In this document: positions 42,075 through 51,811 of the stretch, piece after piece
Numbering within the stretch: position 1 is the first letter of the stretch
Layout: each line of letters opens with the position of its first letter
Assembly (NCBI RefSeq): GCF_001455965.1
Contig: NZ_LKKO01000018.1
Span: forward strand, 52,157 to 116,156
Length of the DNA stretch: 64,000 nt
Reading direction: 5' to 3'
Source of the DNA: Methylobacterium sp. GXS13
GTDB lineage: Bacteria; Pseudomonadota; Alphaproteobacteria; Rhizobiales; Beijerinckiaceae
Made by a program: the position numbers and the translations under genes
The notes under the pieces: generated by a model
The model's input: the letters and a program-made list of their open reading frames with translations, nothing else
Database searches by the model: none
Told to the model about the DNA's origin: nothing

Positions 42075-45000
42075 TCGCCCGGCTGATCGCCTGGTCGGCG
42101 CGCAACCGTGTGCTCGTCCTGATCGGCACCGTCTTCGCGGTGGCGGGGGGCATCCAGGCCCTGCGCACCCTGCCGCTCGATGCCATCCCCGACCTCTCGG
42201 ACGTGCAGACCATCGTCTACACCGAGTATCCGGGCCAGGCGCCGCAGGTGGTCGAGGACCAGGTCACCTACCCGCTGACCACCGCCATGCTGACGGTGCC
42301 GCGCTCCAAGGTGGTGCGCGGGGTCTCGATGTTCGGGGTCTCGTTCGTCACGATCATCTTCGCGGACGGCACCGACCCGTACTGGGCGCGCTCGCGGGTG
42401 CTCGAATCCCTCAACGGCCCGGCCAGCCGCCTGCCCGCCGGGGTGACCCCGACGCTCGGACCCGACGCCACCGGCATCGGCTGGGTCTACCAATACGTGA
42501 TCCTGGCCCGGCAGCGGACTTTGGCCGAACTCCGGTCCCTGCAGGATTGGGTGGTCCGGTTCGCCGCCTCGCGCGGGGAGGGGGTGGCGGAGGTCGCTCC
42601 GGTGGGCGGCTTCGTCAAGCAGTACAGCGTGGTGGTCGATCCGAACCGCCTGCGGGCGCAGGGCATCGGCCTGAACCGCCTGCGCGATGCCATCCGGGCG
42701 AGCAACGCCGAGATCGGCGGCCGCACGATCGAGCTGTCCGAGTTCGAGGTGGTGGTGCGCGGCCGGGGCTATCTCAAGGGCCCCCAGGATCTCGGCGCCG
42801 TCGTGCTCAAGAGCGACAACGGCACGCCGGTGCGGGTGCGCGACGTCGCCCGGGTGGAGATCGGACCCAACGAGCGGCGCGGGATCGCCGAGCTCGACGG
42901 CGAGGGCGAGGTCGCCGGCGGCATCGTGGTGCAGCGCTTCGGGGCGAACGCCCGCGCCGTCATCGCCAGCGTCAAGGATCGTTTGGCCGAGATCGCCAAG
43001 AGCCTGCCGGCCGGGACCGAGATCGTGCCGGTCTACGACCGGTCGCAGCTCATCGACGCCGCCATCGCGACGCTGACCCACACCCTGGTCGAGGAATGCG
43101 CCATCGTCGCGCTGGTCTGCGTGGTGTTCCTGCTGCACCTGCGCAGCGCGCTGGTGGCGATCCTGATGCTGCCGGTCGCGATCCTGATGGCGTTTTCGGC
43201 CATGCGCGCCCTGGGGCTGAGCGCCGACATCATGAGTCTGGGCGGCATCGCCATCGCGGTCGGGGCGATGATCGACGCCGCCATCGTCATGATCGAGAAC
43301 GCCCACAAGCACCTGGAGCGCGCGCCCCCGGACCGCCCCCGGGCCGAGATCCTGGTCGAGGCCGCCGCCGAGGTCGGGCCGTCTCTGTTCCTGTCCCTCC
43401 TGGTGATCACGGTCTCGTTCCTGCCGATCTTCACCCTGGAGAGCCAGGAGGGCCGGCTGTTCGGGCCGCTCGCCTTCACCAAGACCTTCGCGATGGCCGC
43501 CGCCGCGCTCCTGTCGGTGACCCTGGTGCCGGCGCTGATGATCCTGTTCGTGCGCGGCCGGATCGTGCCGGAGCACCGCAACCTGGTGAACCGCCTCCTG
43601 GTCGGAGCCTACCGCCCGCTGATCGCCGCGGTGCTGCGGGCCCGGATCCTGACGCTCCTCCTGGCTCTCGGGGTGCTCGCCGCCACGCTCTGGCCGGCGC
43701 GCCAGCTCGGCTCGGAATTCATGCCCGAGCTCAACGAGGGCACGCTGCTCTACATGCCCACCACCCTGCCGGGCCTCTCCGTCACCAAGGCGGCGGAGCT
43801 GCTGGCGACCCAGGACCGGATCATCAAGACGTTTCCGGAGGTCGCCTCGGTCTACGGCAAGGCGGGCCGCGCCGGCACCGCGACCGATCCGGCGCCGCTG
43901 GAGATGTTCGAGACGATCATCCGGCTCAAAGCCCCGGAGGCGTGGCGGCCCGGGGTGACGCTCGCGAGCCTGCGGGCCGAGATGGACAAGGCGCTGCAGT
44001 TTCCCGGCGTGTCCAACGCCTGGACCCAGCCGATCCGCGCCCGGATCGACATGCTCGCCACCGGCATCCGCACCCCCGTGGGGATCAAGCTGTTCGGCAC
44101 CGATCTCTCGGCGATGGAAACGGTCGCCCGGGCGGTGGAGGCGGCGCTCCGCACGGTGCCGGGCACGACGAGCGCCTATGCCGAGCGGGTCGTGGGCGGC
44201 ACGTTCCTCGACATCACCCCGGACCGGGAGGCGCTCGGCCGCTACGGGCTCAGCGTCGGCGACGTCCAGGACGTGGTCGCCACGGCGCTCGGCGCGGCCA
44301 CCGTCACCACCACCGTGGAGGGGCGCGAGCGCTACGGCGTCACTGTGCGCTACCCGCGCGCCCTCCGGTCCGACCCGCAGGCCATCGCCGGCGACGTCCA
44401 GGTGGCGCTGCCCACCGGCGGGACCGTGCCGCTCGGCGCGGTCGCGTCGATCCAGCTCGCGCGCGGGCCGACATCGATCCGCACCGAGAACGGGCGGCTC
44501 GCCCTCTACCTCTACGTCGACATCGCCGGGCGCGACCTCGGCGGCTACGTCGGAGAGGCGCGGGACGTGGTGGCCCGCGCGGTGCCACTGCCGGAGGGCA
44601 TGACGCTGCAATGGAGCGGCCAGTTCGAGGCCTTGGAGCGGGCCGAGGCGCGGCTGCGGATCGTCGTGCCGGCGACCCTGATGGTGATCGTCCTGCTACT
44701 CTACCTGGTGTTCCGCCGGGTGACCGAGACGCTGATCGTGCTGCTGTCGCTGCCCTTCGCGCTGGTGGGTGGCGTCTGGCTGATGTGGGCGTTGGGCTTC
44801 CACCTGTCGGTTGCCGTGGCGGTGGGCTTCATCGCGCTGGCCGGCGTCGCCGCCGAGACCGGGATCCTGATGCTGGTCTATCTCGACCAGGCGCTCACCG
44901 AGCGGCGCGCGGCGGCCGCGCGGGCCGGGCGGCCCTTCACACGGGAAGACCTGCGCGCCGCCATCATGGTCGGGGCGGTGGAGCGGGTCCGCCCGAAGAT

Positions 45001-45250
45001 GATGACCGTGGTGGCGATCATGGCCGGCCTGGTGCCGATCCTGTGGAGCACCGGCGCGGGCTCCGAGGTGATGCAGCGGATCGCCGTGCCGATGATCGGC
45101 GGCATGGCCTCCTCGACGCTGCTGACCCTGATCGTGATCCCAGCGGTCTACGGCCTGATCAAGGGCCGCGGCCTGCCGGCGGAGGCCGACCTGCCGGGCT
45201 CTGCCCCGGACGGGGCCGCGGCCCGCTCGGCCCTTCCGAACCGGGCGTAG
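42071..45250 (+). CDS. CusA-like copper/silver efflux RND transporter
   Basis: A 1,059-residue heavy-metal RND pump with two sets of six transmembrane segments. The TM4 motif VGAMIDAAIVMIENAHKH is the monovalent-cation (Cu+/Ag+) signature of this family, distinct from the DFGLIVDGAV motif of divalent pumps. Methionines PLEMFET and ARIDMLATGI correspond to those that carry copper in CusA. It overlaps the adaptor gene by four bases. Its last 103 bases overlap, on the other strand, the end of the CzcA-like gene. No outer-membrane channel gene accompanies it. Confidence 0.93.
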   Translation: MIARLIAWSARNRVLVLIGTVFAVAGGIQALRTLPLDAIPDLSDVQTIVYTEYPGQAPQVVEDQVTYPLTTAMLTVPRSKVVRGVSMFGVSFVTIIFADGTDPYWARSRVLESLNGPASRLPAGVTPTLGPDATGIGWVYQYVILARQRTLAELRSLQDWVVRFAASRGEGVAEVAPVGGFVKQYSVVVDPNRLRAQGIGLNRLRDAIRASNAEIGGRTIELSEFEVVVRGRGYLKGPQDLGAVVLKSDNGTPVRVRDVARVEIGPNERRGIAELDGEGEVAGGIVVQRFGANARAVIASVKDRLAEIAKSLPAGTEIVPVYDRSQLIDAAIATLTHTLVEECAIVALVCVVFLLHLRSALVAILMLPVAILMAFSAMRALGLSADIMSLGGIAIAVGAMIDAAIVMIENAHKHLERAPPDRPRAEILVEAAAEVGPSLFLSLLVITVSFLPIFTLESQEGRLFGPLAFTKTFAMAAAALLSVTLVPALMILFVRGRIVPEHRNLVNRLLVGAYRPLIAAVLRARILTLLLALGVLAATLWPARQLGSEFMPELNEGTLLYMPTTLPGLSVTKAAELLATQDRIIKTFPEVASVYGKAGRAGTATDPAPLEMFETIIRLKAPEAWRPGVTLASLRAEMDKALQFPGVSNAWTQPIRARIDMLATGIRTPVGIKLFGTDLSAMETVARAVEAALRTVPGTTSAYAERVVGGTFLDITPDREALGRYGLSVGDVQDVVATALGAATVTTTVEGRERYGVTVRYPRALRSDPQAIAGDVQVALPTGGTVPLGAVASIQLARGPTSIRTENGRLALYLYVDIAGRDLGGYVGEARDVVARAVPLPEGMTLQWSGQFEALERAEARLRIVVPATLMVIVLLLYLVFRRVTETLIVLLSLPFALVGGVWLMWALGFHLSVAVAVGFIALAGVAAETGILMLVYLDQALTERRAAAARAGRPFTREDLRAAIMVGAVERVRPKMMTVVAIMAGLVPILWSTGAGSEVMQRIAVPMIGGMASSTLLTLIVIPAVYGLIKGRGLPAEADLPGSAPDGAAARSALPNRA

Positions 45251-48200
45251 AGGGCCGGCAGGACCACCAGGGTCAGCAGGGTCGCGCTGATCAGGCCGCC
45301 GATCACCACGGTGGCCAGCGGCCGCTGCACCTCCGCACCCGTACCGGTGGCCAGCGCCATCGGGACGAAGCCCAGCGAGGCGACGAGTGCCGTCATGGCC
45401 ACCGGCCGCAGCCGGGTCAGGGCCCCCTCCAGGATCGCCGCCCGCAGGAGCCGGCCCTGGGCGACCAGCTGCTTGATGAAGGTCAGCATCACCAGGCCGT
45501 TCAGCACCGCCACGCCCGAGAGCGCAATGAACCCGACGGCGGCCGGCACCGACAGCGGCATGCCCCGCAGCCACAGCGCCGCGATCCCGCCTGTGAGTGC
45601 CAGGGGCACGGCGGAGAACACCAGCAGCGCGTCGCGGGCGCTGGCCAGCGCCGAGGTCAGCAGCAGGAAGATCAGGACGAAGCAGGCCGGCACCACCAGG
45701 GTCAGGCGCCGCCGGGCCGAGGCGAGGTTCTCGAACTGGCCGCCCCAGGTCACGGAGGAGCCGGCCGGCAGCGCGACCTGCTCGCCGACCTTCGTCTCCG
45801 CCTCCGCCACCAGCGAGCCGATATCCCGGCCACGGACATTGGCGGTGACGACGACGCGCCGCCGGCCGTTCTCCCGCGAGATCTGGTTCGGCCCCTCGGT
45901 CACCGAGAAGCTGGCGACCTGCCGCAGGAGCACGGAGGCGACCTTGCCGTTCGGCCCCGGGGGCAGGGGGACGGGCAGGTTCTCCAGGGCCTCGCGGTCC
46001 TCCCGGACGGCGTCGGTCAGGCGAACCACGATCGGGAAGCGCCGGTCGCCCTCGAACACGTAGCCGGCGTCCCGGCCGCCGATCGCGGCGCCGATCACCT
46101 CTTGGATCGCGCTCGTGCTCAGGCCCAGCCGCGCCGCCTCGGTCCGGTCGATCCCGATCTCGAAGAACGGCAGCCCGGCGATCTGCTCGACCTTGACGTC
46201 GTCGGCGCCGTCGATGCCGCGCAGGATCGCGGCGATCTGGTTGGCGGTCTTCAGCATCGGCTCGAAGGCGTCGCCGAACACCTTGACGGCGAGGTCACCC
46301 CGGGTCCCGGCCAGCAGCTCGTTGAAGCGCAGCTGGATCGGCTGGGAGAATTCGTAGACGTTGCCGGCGAGCGCCCCGACCGCCGCCTCGATCTGCTCCT
46401 GCAGGGCCGCCTTGGTGAGCGTGGGATCGGGCCAATCCGCCTGCGGCTTCAGGATCACGAAGGTGTCCGAGGCGCTCGGCGGCATCGGGTCGGAGGCGAT
46501 CTCGGCGGTGCCGGTCTTCGAGAAGACCGTGGCCACCTGCGGGAAGGCCGCAACGACCTGCTCGACCTTGAGCTGCATCGCCTGCGACTGGGTCAGGGAG
46601 GTCGAGGGGATCCGGCTGGCGTTGAGCGCGATGCTCTTCTCGTCGAGGCGGGGGATGAACTCGGTGCCGAGCCGGGTGGACAGGAGCGCCGCCCCGGCGA
46701 GCAGCAGCAGGGCCGCCCCGAGGAACGGCGCCGGCGCCCGGATCGCCCCGGCGAGCAGCGGCCGGGCGGCGGCCTTCAGGCCCCGGATCAGCGGGTTGTC
46801 GGCCTCGGTGACCCGGCCGGTGATCACGATGGCGATCAGGGCCGGTACGAAGGTCAGCGACAGCAGGAACGCGCAGGCCAGCGCAAGGATCACGGTCAGT
46901 GCCATCGGCTCGAACATCTTGCCCTCGACCCCCGTGAAGGTCAGGAGCGGCGCGTAGACCAGGATGATGATCGCCTGCCCGTAGAGGGACGGACGGATCA
47001 TCTCCTCGGCCGAGGCCCGGACCGTCTCGAGGCGCTCCTCCAGGTCGAGCCGGCGCCCCAGCGCGTGCTGGCGCTCGGCGAGGTGGCGAAGGGCATTCTC
47101 GGTGATGATCACCGCCCCGTCGACGATCAGCCCGAAATCCAGGGCGCCAAGGCTCATCAGGTTGGCCGAGATTTTTGCCTCGACCATGCCGGTGATGGTC
47201 ATCAGCATGGCGACCGGGATCACCAGGGCCGCGACCAGGGCGGCCCGGACGTTGCCGAGCAGCAGGAACAGGACCGCGATCACCAGGGCCGCGCCCTCGG
47301 CGAGGTTCCGGGCCACCGTGCGGATCGTGGCCTCGACCAGGATTGTCCGGTCCAGCACCGTCTGCACCACGATCCCGGGGGGCAGCGTGCGGCGGATCTG
47401 GACCATGCGCGCGTCGACCGCGGCGGCAACGGTGCGGCTGTTCTCGCCGATCCGCATCAGCGCGGTGCCGATCACGGCCTCCCGGCCGTCCTTGCTGCCC
47501 GAGCCGGTGCGCAATTCACGCCCGAACCGCAGGGCGGCGACGTCCCGGACCCGCACCGGCACGCCGCCGCGGGTGGCCACCACCACGTCGGCGATCGCCT
47601 CCATGCTCTCCAGGCGGCCGGCGGCGCGCACGACGTAGCCCTCGCCGTTATCCTCCAGGTAGCGGGCGCCCTGGTTGGCGTTGTTGGCCTCGAGCGCCCG
47701 GACGACGTCCGCGAAGGACAGGTCGAGGGCGGTCAGCTTCGTCGGGTCCGGCTGGACGTGGTACTGCTTCTCGTAGCCGCCGATGCCGTCGACGCCGGCC
47801 ACCCCCGGCACGGTCCGGATCTGGGGCCGGATGATCCAGTCCTGGACCGTGCGCAGATAGGCGTTCTGCTCCAGCGCGGTGGCGAGGCGCTGGCTCTCCG
47901 GGGTCAGGTAGCTGCCGTCCGGCTGCCAGCCCGGCCGGCCCGCGGCCGCCACATCCCGTTCGCCGGGCTTCGCGTAATGGACCGACCACATGTAGATCTC
48001 GCCCAAGCCGGTCGAGATCGGGCCCATATGCGGCTCGGCCCCGGGCGGCAGGTCCCCCTTCACCTGGGACAGGCGCTCGGCGACCTGCTGGCGGGCGAAG
48101 TAGATGTCGAGCCCCTCGTCGAAGACCGCGGTGACCTGCGAGAAGCCGTTGCGCGAGAGCGAGCGGGTGTGGTCGAGGCCCTTGATGCCGGCGAGCGCGG

Positions 48201-48411
48201 TCTCGACCGGGTAGGTCACCTGGCGCTCGATATCCACCGGCGACAAAGCCGGGGCGAGGGTGTTGATCTGGACCTGGTTGTTGGTGATGTCCGGGACCGC
48301 GTCGATCGGCAGCCGGGTCAGCGCCGTGGCGCCGAAGCCCGCCGCCAGCAGCACGAGGAGCAGGACCAGCCAGCGCTGGCGGATCGAAACGTCGAGGATG
48401 CGGCTGAGCAT
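45148..48411 (-). CDS. CzcA-like divalent heavy-metal efflux RND transporter
   Basis: A 1,087-residue heavy-metal RND pump. The TM4 motif LGALDFGLIVDGAVIITEN marks the divalent group (Co/Zn/Cd/Ni). It begins MLSRILDVSIRQRWLVLLLVLLAAG and has the HME signatures IDAVPDITNNQVQI and GLGEIYMWSV. It starts ten bases after the adaptor gene on the same strand. The C-terminus overlaps the CusA-like gene tail to tail by 103 bp. Confidence 0.92.
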   Translation of the reverse strand: MLSRILDVSIRQRWLVLLLVLLAAGFGATALTRLPIDAVPDITNNQVQINTLAPALSPVDIERQVTYPVETALAGIKGLDHTRSLSRNGFSQVTAVFDEGLDIYFARQQVAERLSQVKGDLPPGAEPHMGPISTGLGEIYMWSVHYAKPGERDVAAAGRPGWQPDGSYLTPESQRLATALEQNAYLRTVQDWIIRPQIRTVPGVAGVDGIGGYEKQYHVQPDPTKLTALDLSFADVVRALEANNANQGARYLEDNGEGYVVRAAGRLESMEAIADVVVATRGGVPVRVRDVAALRFGRELRTGSGSKDGREAVIGTALMRIGENSRTVAAAVDARMVQIRRTLPPGIVVQTVLDRTILVEATIRTVARNLAEGAALVIAVLFLLLGNVRAALVAALVIPVAMLMTITGMVEAKISANLMSLGALDFGLIVDGAVIITENALRHLAERQHALGRRLDLEERLETVRASAEEMIRPSLYGQAIIILVYAPLLTFTGVEGKMFEPMALTVILALACAFLLSLTFVPALIAIVITGRVTEADNPLIRGLKAAARPLLAGAIRAPAPFLGAALLLLAGAALLSTRLGTEFIPRLDEKSIALNASRIPSTSLTQSQAMQLKVEQVVAAFPQVATVFSKTGTAEIASDPMPPSASDTFVILKPQADWPDPTLTKAALQEQIEAAVGALAGNVYEFSQPIQLRFNELLAGTRGDLAVKVFGDAFEPMLKTANQIAAILRGIDGADDVKVEQIAGLPFFEIGIDRTEAARLGLSTSAIQEVIGAAIGGRDAGYVFEGDRRFPIVVRLTDAVREDREALENLPVPLPPGPNGKVASVLLRQVASFSVTEGPNQISRENGRRRVVVTANVRGRDIGSLVAEAETKVGEQVALPAGSSVTWGGQFENLASARRRLTLVVPACFVLIFLLLTSALASARDALLVFSAVPLALTGGIAALWLRGMPLSVPAAVGFIALSGVAVLNGLVMLTFIKQLVAQGRLLRAAILEGALTRLRPVAMTALVASLGFVPMALATGTGAEVQRPLATVVIGGLISATLLTLVVLPALYARFGRAERAAAPSGAEPGRSASAGRPRPLIRP

Positions 48412-48421
48412 GTCCGGCGCC

Positions 48422-49741
48422 TCAATCGTCGTGGCCGGCTTCGGCCTTGCCGAGCTCGGCCTTCAGCAGGAAGGTATTGCCCACCGCGATGGCCTCGCCC
48501 GGCGCGAGCCCGGCGGTGACCGCGTAGGATTCATCGTCGGCGCGCCCGAGCTCGACCGCGCGCATCGCGAAGCCATCGGGATTGCGCACGAAGACCACCC
48601 GCGTGCCCGCCACGGTTTGGAGGGCCGCCTTGGGTACCCGGACCGGCACATCCTCCCGGGCGATCTCGAGTTCGGCAGTCACGAAGGTACCGGGCCGCCA
48701 AGCCAAGTCGGCATTGGGCAGGGCGACCACGACCCGGGCCGAGCGCGTCTCCGGGTTGAGGAACGGGCTCACGAAGATCACCCGCCCCTCCGCGCGGCGA
48801 TCGCCCCCCTCCCGGCTCGGGGTGACGGTGACCCGCGCCCCCTCCTGCACCTGGGCGAGGTCGAGGGTCGGCACCGACAGCTCGATCCAGACCGTAGAGA
48901 GGTCGGCCACGAGATAGACATCGGCCGGGTCGCCCTCCTTGCCCACCGCCGAGCCGACATCGACCCGGCGCTCGACCACGCGGCCGGCGAGCGGCGCCCG
49001 AAGCTCGTAGCGGCGCAGGGTCGAGAGGGTCGGGGTCGCCTCGTCGCGCTTCTGCGCGGCCGCGACCGCGGCGGCGTCGAGCCCGAGCGCCGACAGCTTC
49101 TGGCGGGCCAGGTCGGCGCGCAGCTGAGCCTCCAGGAACGCCGCCCGGGCGCTCTGGAACGCCGATTCCGAGGCCGAGCGCGAGGCCAGCAGCTTCTGCT
49201 GGCGCTCGAAGTTGATGGTCTGGAGTTCGACCTGGACCAGGGCGGTGAGGTACTCGCTCTTGGCGTCGGCGACCTCCCGGCTGTCGAGCACGGCGACGAC
49301 CTCGTTCGTCTTGACGGAATCGCCCAGGCGCTTGCGCATCTCCGCGACGGTCCCGACCACCGGGGCCGGGACCCGGGCGATCCGGTCGGTATCCGGGGTG
49401 ATCGTGCCGGGGACGAGGAGGTGGCGCGCCAGGGTCCCGCCCGTCACCGGCGCGACCGTGATGTCCTGGGACGCCACCTGCTCCGGGCTCATCCGGATCA
49501 CGCCGGCCTCGGCATGCTCCCCGTGCCCGTGACCGTCAGGGTCATGATCGCCGGGTCCTTCGGACGACGCGGCCCGCGGCGGGTCGTGATCGTGCCCGGC
49601 CGGTGCGGGGCCGGGTTTGCCGGCGGGCCCGGCCCGGCCGATCGCCGCGACGCTGTCCCGGACGAAGCCGGACACGGTGGGAACCGTCGCGCCGACGACG
49701 ATGCCGGCGGCTAGGAGGAGGGCGGAGACGAGAATGCGCAT
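48422..49741 (-). CDS. CzcB-like efflux RND periplasmic adaptor subunit
   Basis: A 439-residue membrane-fusion protein. After an N-terminal anchor (about 1-25) comes a histidine-rich segment (AGHDHDPP, then GDHDPDGHGHGEHAEAG, about 55-90) likely to bind Zn, Co or Ni. Adaptor domains follow: GTITPDTDRIARVPAPVVG, a coiled-coil hairpin (about 165-235) and RYELRAPLAGRVVERRVD. I used the ATG at 49741. It precedes the CzcA-like gene by ten bases. Confidence 0.88.
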   Translation of the reverse strand: MRILVSALLLAAGIVVGATVPTVSGFVRDSVAAIGRAGPAGKPGPAPAGHDHDPPRAASSEGPGDHDPDGHGHGEHAEAGVIRMSPEQVASQDITVAPVTGGTLARHLLVPGTITPDTDRIARVPAPVVGTVAEMRKRLGDSVKTNEVVAVLDSREVADAKSEYLTALVQVELQTINFERQQKLLASRSASESAFQSARAAFLEAQLRADLARQKLSALGLDAAAVAAAQKRDEATPTLSTLRRYELRAPLAGRVVERRVDVGSAVGKEGDPADVYLVADLSTVWIELSVPTLDLAQVQEGARVTVTPSREGGDRRAEGRVIFVSPFLNPETRSARVVVALPNADLAWRPGTFVTAELEIAREDVPVRVPKAALQTVAGTRVVFVRNPDGFAMRAVELGRADDESYAVTAGLAPGEAIAVGNTFLLKAELGKAEAGHDD

Positions 49742-49876
49742 GGGGCCTGCCCAGCCGGGACCGCACACAGCCGCACGGCGGCTCCGATGGCTCCCGTTCA
49801 GAGGACGCGTGAGGGCGAGCCGGGCGCCTGCAAAGCCGCCCGGACAGGACGCGCGCCGACGAGCGGCGGCGTCAGC

Positions 49877-50236
49877 TCAGGCGCGGGGAGGCCGGGGTAG
49901 TCGGTCGGGGATGATGGAGGGCAGGGCGCGGGCGATGCGGTCCGTGACGGGCCGGCCTGGCCCCGCCGGCGGGGCAACAAGTCCGGTCTCCAGGGGCGCG
50001 ACCTGATGGCAACCGCAATGGAGATGTGCGGTCACGCCGGGATCGACGGCGCCGCCGGCATCCGCGATGGACGGCCCCACGTTCCGGCCGTGCTCGCCGC
50101 CCGCGTGGAACGCCAGGTCCGATGCGAGGCTGACGCCCGGTCCGGCCAGCGACAGCGCCAGGACGAGCGCGAGCATGCGGCCGGCGATCGCCCACCAGCC
50201 GCGCACCGAGCGCCCATGCCGAACCCGAGATTCCAT
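49877..50236 (-). CDS. Small exported His/Cys-containing protein heading the Czc operon
   Basis: A 119-residue protein with a signal peptide (about 18-38, MLALVLALSLAGPGVSLA). The mature part contains FHAGGEHGRN and TAHLHCGCHQVAP, a compact His/Cys cluster like that of small DUF2946-type proteins near metal efflux genes. It is the first gene of the leftward run into the CzcB- and CzcA-like genes, 135 bases upstream. The ATG at 50236 has a weak AAGAG ahead. Confidence 0.65.
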   Translation of the reverse strand: MESRVRHGRSVRGWWAIAGRMLALVLALSLAGPGVSLASDLAFHAGGEHGRNVGPSIADAGGAVDPGVTAHLHCGCHQVAPLETGLVAPPAGPGRPVTDRIARALPSIIPDRLPRPPRA

Positions 50237-50657
50237 CGCGGCTCTTATGGGCGATCCGGCCCCGGACGCACAAGGGCCGCCCTCGACCGGGGGTTGGGGG
50301 CTCGACTGAGGGCGACAGGTCTTGGATCGGCCCCAGGCTCGAAGAAAGCGCGGGCCCAGCAAGGCACGTGCGTCTTCCTCCTCCCGCTGCGGGCTAGCGG
50401 ATACACACGTCTTCGAACACGGCTCAGGCCCCATCGCCCGCACGGGCTATGATGTTCACGCATCGTCTTCGGTGCGGCACGACGCGCTCTCCTCCCCCTT
50501 GTGGGGAGGGGAAACGCGTTGCGTTTCAGAAGCCTGTCAAAGAACGAAGCCGATCTGTGAATCTGCTAGCCCGCACGGGAGAGCGGGCACGTTGCGGTCT
50601 TCACAGGCGATTGTCCCTCTCCGAAACGAGCGGCAAAGCCCCGCCATCGCCCGCGGG
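50237..50657. other. Gene-free stretch with hairpins
   Basis: 421 bases without a supported gene. A hairpin CCTCCCC/GGGGAGG (50491-50509) and a CCCGCACGGGAGAG palindrome (near 50572, also found near 60957) are visible. These look like the short palindromic repeats common in this genome. Confidence 0.5.
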
Positions 50658-51707
50658 CTACCCCAGCTGATACACCGCTGCCAGTTCCGGATCCTTCGCG
50701 GCGACCAGCTTGGCCAGATCCACGATGACCTTGGCCTGCTTCCAGGTGGCGTCGTCCTGCATCTTGCCGTCGAGCATCACGGCGCCGGTGCCGTCGGGCA
50801 TCGCCGCGACGATGCGGGCCGCGAAGGCGACCTCGGCGGGGTCGGGGGCGAAGACGCGTTTGGCGATCGCCACCTGGCTCGGATGCAGCGTCCAGGCGCC
50901 GGCGCAGCCCATCAGGAAGGCGTTGCGGAACTGCGCCTCGCAGGCATCGCCGTCGGAGAAATCGCCGAACGGGCCGTAGAACGCCTTGAGGCCGTTGGCC
51001 ATGCAGGCATCGACCATCTTGGCGATGGTGTAGTGCCACAGGTCCTGCTGGGCGGTGGCCCGGGGCGCGTCGCCCGCGGGATCGCTGAGCACCCGGTAAT
51101 CCGGGTGGCCGCCGCCGACCCGGGTGGTCTTCATGCCGCGCGACGCCGCGAGATCCGCCGGCCCGAGGCTCATGCCGTGCATCCGCGGGGAGGCCGACGC
51201 GATGGCGTCGACATTGGCCACGCCCTCGGCGGTCTCCAGGATCGCGTGGATCAGGATCGGCTTGGTCACCCCGTGCCGGGCCTCGAGCTGGGCGAGCAGC
51301 TGATCGACGTAGTGGATGTCCCACGGTCCCTCGACCTTGGGCACCATCACGACGTCGAGCTTGTCCCCGACCTCGGCGACGATGGTGAACAGGTCGTCCA
51401 AGATCCAGGGCGAGTTGAGGGCGTTGATCCGGGTCCAGAGGCCGGTGCCGGTGGCGGCGAAGTCGGTTGCCTGCGCTAGGGCGACGAAGCCCTTGCGGGC
51501 CGCCTCCTTCTGGTCGGCGGGGACCGCATCCTCCAGGTTGCCCAGCACCACGTCGACGGTGCCGGCGAGCTCGGGCACCCGGGCGCGGACCTTGTCGTTG
51601 TGGGGCGGGACGAAATGGATCATCCGCTCCAGCCGCACCGGCAGCTCGCGGAACGGGGCCGGCGCGCCGGTGGCGAGGGGCTGGAAGAAGCGGCGGGGCA
51701 GTTTCAT
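50658..51707 (-). CDS. HpcH/HpaI aldolase/citrate lyase family CoA-ester lyase (malyl-CoA lyase-like)
   Basis: A 349-residue TIM-barrel CoA-ester lyase. Metal and substrate motifs are visible: [33 protein letters not shown], the Glu in [34 protein letters not shown], and YGPFGDFSD with [14 protein letters not shown]. It would split malyl-CoA, methylmalyl-CoA or a similar ester to glyoxylate or pyruvate plus acyl-CoA. It is a more distant relative than the serine-cycle malyl-CoA lyase, so the substrate is open. AGAGG precedes the ATG. Confidence 0.83.
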   Translation of the reverse strand: MKLPRRFFQPLATGAPAPFRELPVRLERMIHFVPPHNDKVRARVPELAGTVDVVLGNLEDAVPADQKEAARKGFVALAQATDFAATGTGLWTRINALNSPWILDDLFTIVAEVGDKLDVVMVPKVEGPWDIHYVDQLLAQLEARHGVTKPILIHAILETAEGVANVDAIASASPRMHGMSLGPADLAASRGMKTTRVGGGHPDYRVLSDPAGDAPRATAQQDLWHYTIAKMVDACMANGLKAFYGPFGDFSDGDACEAQFRNAFLMGCAGAWTLHPSQVAIAKRVFAPDPAEVAFAARIVAAMPDGTGAVMLDGKMQDDATWKQAKVIVDLAKLVAAKDPELAAVYQLG

Positions 51708-51811
51708 CGGGTGCCTCTTGTTAGGGCTTGGCGTCTGGCCCCGGTAAGGCAGGCTTGGGCGGGCACGTAAAGGCGTGCCGTGCCGAACGCCCCTCCGACT
51801 TTCGGCGCAGA

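Noticed and set aside
41933..44611. An 892-codon open frame on the - strand
   Set aside because: It is antisense to the CusB- and CusA-like genes, which have clear family motifs; the product is Arg/His/Gly-rich with no domain.
42547..48519. A very long open frame (about 1,990 codons) on the + strand
   Set aside because: It runs in the wrong frame through the CusA-like gene and antisense through the CzcA- and CzcB-like genes. The translation is Arg/Gly/Asp-rich low complexity, as expected of shadow frames in GC-rich DNA.
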